Under the pieces are notes generated by a model, which saw only the letters and a program-made list of their open reading frames with translations, was not told the origin of the DNA and did no database searches. 10,312 nt of DNA. Origin: JBBSEZ01 sp038239195 (GTDB lineage Bacteria > Planctomycetota > Planctomycetia > Gemmatales > Gemmataceae). The position numbers and the translations under genes are program-made. The stretch covers positions 1 to 10,312 of the forward strand of contig JBBSEZ010000364.1 in NCBI GenBank assembly GCA_038239195.1, in the 5' to 3' direction. Shown here one piece after another: positions 7,501-10,312 of the stretch; position 1 is the stretch's first letter; every line of letters begins with the position of its first letter.

Positions 7501-7928
7501 AGGTCCGGTTCGCGCTCCACCTTCACGTCGAGGGCGTGCTCCTCACCCAGCCGGACCATGTCCTCCGACATGATCCAGGCGAAGGGGATGGCCGAGGCCG
7601 AGTATGCCGGATGTCGAAGGGCGGTTGGGGCGAAGTGTCCGTGCGCGCACCCGGGGCCCCGGTTGTAGGGGTGGTTCTTGGTCTTCACGTAGTCGAACGG
7701 GGCCATGAACGCGACGCGCTCGTCGATGCAACAGGGCCACCGATCCTGCGGCAGTTCCAGGAGGGAACGGCCGGCGATTTGTTCTTCGGCGTCGTCGTCG
7801 CGCTGCTCGGCAATGCGCTTGAGTTTCAAGCACGAGCCATTCAAGCGCGGATTCGCGCAGACGCGGCCATCCCAGGCCGTGTCGTGCCAGGGAACGCGGA
7901 TGGAAAGGTGCTTTAGCGGACGCGACAT
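4539..7928 (-). pseudogene. RecD-like helicase, probably 3'-truncated
   Basis: From ATG 7928 the frame codes for 1129 residues. The C-terminal half is a superfamily 1 RecD-type DNA helicase: Walker A GPAGTGKT (about 633-640), APTGKA, Walker B VVIDEAS (about 714-720), motif III GDPRQLPPIGAG (from about 744), then the GDKVINLDN, AYIANGEIG and VEFSSQPGF blocks. Homology stops after FKYDAI (about residue 1010, base 4899). The expected final motifs, the VHKxQG-like block and the TRQ/TALTR arginine-finger block, are missing, so helicase activity is doubtful. The first 600 or so residues (SIRVPWHDTAWDG, Cys/His-containing GCAHGHF) form an N-terminal region I cannot name. The start at 7928 has AGGGG 7 nt upstream; the longer start at 8006 runs through an intergenic repeat. 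It may once have served DNA repair or phage defence; that is a guess. Confidence 0.82.
4555..4898. other. Sequence replacing the helicase 3' end; no recognised gene
   Basis: Between the last helicase-like codon (about 4899) and the lipoprotein start there are some 340 nt that show no RecD homology in any frame. The helicase frame stays open to 4539, but its reading is proline- and arginine-rich and looks non-coding. A second minus-strand frame contains an ATG near 4790 followed by NFLIGLVVRVGG and later FAHRNKTVGVEFHW; I do not recognise it. A small palindrome (GGAGG/CCTCC) lies near 4803-4816. This could be foreign DNA joined to the helicase gene, or the scar of a deletion. Confidence 0.4.
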
Positions 7929-7982
7929 GGGAGGGCCCCTGCGGCGGCCTCGCTCGGGAGGTCGGAGACCTGCCCCACGGAA

Positions 7983-8002
7983 GACCGGCTGGAAAGCCGG
8001 TC
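7983..8002. repeat. Intergenic hairpin repeat, third copy
   Basis: GACCGGCTGGAAAGCCGGTC is a perfect 8-bp stem closed by a GGAA tetraloop and followed by CCCACG. It repeats the element found at 4210-4229 and 4242-4261. It lies in the 111-nt gap between the HEAT-like gene (ends 8040) and the helicase start (7928), so it could partly separate their transcripts. Confidence 0.75.
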
Positions 8003-8039
8003 CCACGAGGGAGAACCAAACATGCTGCCAGCCACCGTT

Positions 8040-9608
8040 TCACCGCCCGCAGTCGAGCTCCTCGCACATCCGCTCCAGCGCCTCGCGCGCGTGGTGGGCC
8101 ACGTCGCTGTCCTCGGCGTCGGCGAGTCGGTCGAGGTCGGGCCACAGCAGCGTCAGGCCCTCGCTGGCGATGGCCTGGATCGTGTCGTAGGCGCGCTGCG
8201 GGTCCTCGCTCGTCAGCGTCTGGCGAAACCACAGCAGCGCCTGGCGCTCGCCCAGACGCGCCAGGGCGGCGCGGGAGGCGTGGCGCACGTCGGGGCTGGG
8301 GTCGCGGCGGGCGTCCTGCAAGGTGAGCAGCACCTCGGCGCGCTGGAGCGGCTCCCACCACCCCAGGCTGCCGACGGCGGCGGAGCGGTACGTCGGGTCC
8401 CAGTCGCGTGCGGCCAGCAACAGCAGCGCCTCCGTTTGCGCCGACCCATGGCCGCGCAGCGCCTTCAGGATGGCGCGATACGGCACGGTCGCAGCCACCG
8501 AAGCGCGACGTGGGGGAGACGCGCGCCGCCGGCGCTGCGCCCGCCGCACCATTGGCACCCGGTGCAACGCCCACTCGCGGAGGGCCACGCCCACCTCGGG
8601 CAGTTTCGACCAGCCCAGCACCTCGAGCGCCAGGTCGAGGTGGGCGAAGGGCTCGGCCTGCACCAGCGGGAGGACTGCCGTCCCGGCCTCGGCGCGCAGG
8701 TCGGCGAGGGCCAGCAACGTGTCCTTCTGGTAGCCCGAGGAGGCCTCGCTCAGCTGTTCGCACAGCGCCGGGCCTGCCTCGCTCAAGTAGTCGAGCAGCG
8801 CCGCCTCCAGCGCGGCCAGGCGCGACACCTGCCACTCGAACGCCTCCTGCTCGGCAGGCTCGCCGGCCATCAGGGCGAGGGCGTGCGGGGCGCGGCGCAG
8901 AAGCCGCAGCGACTCCTGATAGACGCGCACCACCAGCGGATCGACGCGCTCTTGCTGATGGTCCCAGAGCGTTTCAATCAACTCGCCCACGCGCGCCTCC
9001 GCCACCACCGTGGGCGGGACGCCGAAGCGCAGCCCCTCGATGGCGCGGTGCAGCACCCGCAGGGCCGCCCGGCCCAGCGCGGTGCGCGGCTGGCGCAGGA
9101 AGCCGGTGAAGCCGAGGAAGCAGATCGTCTCGGCCGCGAAGAAATGCCCCAGCGGGACGTCGCCCGCCGCCTCGGCGCAGCGCAGCAGGTGAGGCAGGCT
9201 CTGGGCGCGGTTGAGGGTGCGCAGCCCGTTCGCCAGGTCGATCCAGTACCACGCCTGTTCGATGTGATCGTCGGTCAGCCGGCGGTGCAACTGGCGTTCG
9301 AGGATGCGCCCGGCGTCGTCGGTGCCCAGCTCGGCGAGGGCGCGCACCTGCACGACGTACTGCATGCCGGCGCGCAGGCTGGCCTCGACCGCGGCCACCT
9401 CGCCGCGCTCCAGCAGGTCGCGAAACCGCGCCTTGGTCGCCTCGACGGCGGCCTCGCTCAGGTGCCCCCCCTGGAACAGGTCGATGTGCTGCCGGCTGAT
9501 CGGCGACAACTCCTCGCGCAGGTACTGCTGCCGGTGCCGCCGGGCCAGCAGGAACAGCGCCGGCAGCACGATCAGAAGCAACACGAGTAGGAACAGCACG
9601 GCCTGCAT
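8040..9608 (-). CDS. Membrane-anchored HEAT-repeat-like protein
   Basis: The 522-residue product begins with one strong hydrophobic segment (about residues 3-22) followed by RRHR, fitting a signal anchor with the rest of the chain on one side of the membrane. The remainder is almost entirely helical and rich in Ala, Leu and Arg. From about residue 375 onward there are HEAT/PBS-lyase-like helical repeats: units around 392-420, 424-455 and 490-515 contain patterns such as DWDPTYRSAAVGSLG, DPSPDVRHASRAALARLG and DSDVAHHAREALERM. The middle (about 60-370) looks like more divergent helical pairs with a basic RRAQRRRRASPPRR stretch near 355-368. Such scaffolds bind proteins; no catalytic site is visible. 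proA ends 51 nt upstream on the same strand, so both may share a transcript. No strong Shine-Dalgarno sequence precedes the ATG. Specific function unknown. Confidence 0.8.
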   Translation of the reverse strand: MQAVLFLLVLLLIVLPALFLLARRHRQQYLREELSPISRQHIDLFQGGHLSEAAVEATKARFRDLLERGEVAAVEASLRAGMQYVVQVRALAELGTDDAGRILERQLHRRLTDDHIEQAWYWIDLANGLRTLNRAQSLPHLLRCAEAAGDVPLGHFFAAETICFLGFTGFLRQPRTALGRAALRVLHRAIEGLRFGVPPTVVAEARVGELIETLWDHQQERVDPLVVRVYQESLRLLRRAPHALALMAGEPAEQEAFEWQVSRLAALEAALLDYLSEAGPALCEQLSEASSGYQKDTLLALADLRAEAGTAVLPLVQAEPFAHLDLALEVLGWSKLPEVGVALREWALHRVPMVRRAQRRRRASPPRRASVAATVPYRAILKALRGHGSAQTEALLLLAARDWDPTYRSAAVGSLGWWEPLQRAEVLLTLQDARRDPSPDVRHASRAALARLGERQALLWFRQTLTSEDPQRAYDTIQAIASEGLTLLWPDLDRLADAEDSDVAHHAREALERMCEELDCGR

Positions 9609-9659
9609 GGGTGCCCAACTTCAGACGGCAGGAGGAGGAATCGGGTTATCGGCTTCTCT

Positions 9660-10312
9660 TCACTCGCCCCGCACGTGACCTTCACCATAGACGACGTACT
9701 TGTAGCTCGTCAATTCTAGCAAGCCGCACGGCCCCCGCGCATGGAATTTGTCCGTGCTGATGCCGATCTCCGCGCCGAGCCCCAGTTCGTGCCCGTCGTT
9801 GAAGCGCGTGCTCGCGTTGACCAGCACCGCCGACGAATCGACGGCCGCCGTGAACGCCCTCGCCGCGCCGAGGTCGTTGGTCACGATGGCGTCGGTGTGC
9901 CCCGACCCGAAGCGGGCGATGTGCTCTTCCGCCTCGTGCAGCCCGGTTACCACGCGCACCGACAAGACCAGGTCGAGGTATTCCGTCGCGTAGTCCTCGT
10001 CCGTGGCCGGGCGCGCTTCCGGCACCAGGCGGCACGTGTGAGCGCAGCCGCGCAGTTCGACGCCCCGCTCGCGCAACGCGGGCGCCACGCGGGGCAGGAA
10101 CGTATCGGCGATGGCGACGTCGACGAGCAGGCACTCCGTGGCGTTACAGACGCCGGGGCGCTGGCACTTGGCGTTGAGGACGATGCGCTCGGCCCAGGCG
10201 AGGTCGGCGGCGGCGTGGACGTAGACGTGGCAGACGCCCTTGTAGTGCTTGAGCACGGGCATCCGCGCCTCCGCCGCCACGCGCCGGATCAGCCCCTCCC
10301 CGCCGCGCGGGA
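9660..10312 (-). CDS. proA: Gamma-glutamyl phosphate reductase, C-terminal part
   Basis: ProA reduces gamma-glutamyl phosphate with NADPH to glutamate-5-semialdehyde, the second step of proline synthesis, in the cytoplasm. About 216 of the usual 415-430 residues are present; the 5' part lies beyond the right edge. The visible chain opens with PRGGEGLI, then ARMPVLKHYKGVCHVYV, NAKCQRPGVCNATE with the catalytic cysteine (CNATE, near base 10147), the ASTRFNDGHELGLGAEIGIST block and the family's C-terminal LHARGP-like motif (here FHARGPCGLLELTSYKYV). The frame is intact to its TGA at 9660. A GTG at 10280 is inside the gene, not a start. proB is not in the window. The HEAT-like gene follows after 51 nt. 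Confidence 0.96.
   Translation of the reverse strand, partial: PRGGEGLIRRVAAEARMPVLKHYKGVCHVYVHAAADLAWAERIVLNAKCQRPGVCNATECLLVDVAIADTFLPRVAPALRERGVELRGCAHTCRLVPEARPATDEDYATEYLDLVLSVRVVTGLHEAEEHIARFGSGHTDAIVTNDLGAARAFTAAVDSSAVLVNASTRFNDGHELGLGAEIGISTDKFHARGPCGLLELTSYKYVVYGEGHVRGE

Noticed and set aside
7929..8006. Upstream start of the helicase frame
   Set aside because: The extra 26 codons run through the intergenic hairpin repeat and have no family-like sequence; the start at 7928 has a better RBS.
7543..8835. A 430-codon minus-strand frame
   Set aside because: It overlaps the HEAT-like and helicase genes out of frame and is Arg/Ala/Gly-rich without motifs.
8022..9590. A 522-codon open frame on the plus strand
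   Set aside because: It mirrors the HEAT-like gene. The minus-strand reading has a membrane anchor and regular helical repeats; the plus reading is Gln/Arg/His-rich and repetitive without domains.
1532..10312. A proline-metabolism cluster (RocA and ProA)
   Set aside because: The genes are far apart on opposite strands, with unrelated genes between them and opposite roles, so no shared unit can be supported.
1..10312. CRISPR array, toxin-antitoxin pair, integrase or complete defence operon
   Set aside because: No regular direct repeats with spacers, no paired small toxin and antitoxin genes and no recombinase motifs were seen.

Overview
This is a GC-rich bacterial chromosome segment. The gene content suggests a planctomycete, probably Gemmataceae-like: a secreted seven-bladed WD40 protein, a DDE transposase remnant of a type I associate with that group, short hairpin repeats between genes, a tRNA without encoded CCA, and mostly unrelated neighbouring genes. 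The lineage is an inference from gene style; no rRNA is present.

Left part (1-1530): on the minus strand lie tRNA-Gln(CUG) and, 22 nt upstream of it, an RNase P RNA gene of only about 230 nt. Its catalytic core (P1, P2, P3, P4, P15 region, conserved 3' tail) is clear, but the specificity domain is cut to a stub. Further upstream on the same strand are a strong rho-independent terminator and a possible 28-codon gene with a Shine-Dalgarno sequence. Then comes a gene-poor stretch with a fragment of a DDE transposase.

Middle (1532-4270): two plus-strand genes, an L-glutamate gamma-semialdehyde (P5C) dehydrogenase of the RocA type and a secreted WD40 beta-propeller protein. The latter converges on a small minus-strand lipoprotein gene, with two hairpins between them.

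Right part (4270-10312), all on the minus strand and read right to left: the C-terminal half of proA (gamma-glutamyl phosphate reductase, cut by the window edge), a membrane-anchored HEAT-repeat-like protein, a large RecD-like helicase with a long N-terminal region I do not recognise, and the small lipoprotein. The helicase loses homology near 4899, before the last helicase motifs, so it looks 3'-truncated. ProA makes and RocA consumes glutamate-5-semialdehyde, but the two genes are 6.5 kb apart on opposite strands and share no operon.

The most unusual item is the miniature RNase P RNA placed directly before a tRNA that RNase P would process. The second is the truncated RecD-like protein with its large uncharacterised N-terminal region. 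I see no complete defence operon, CRISPR array, integrase or intact mobile element.
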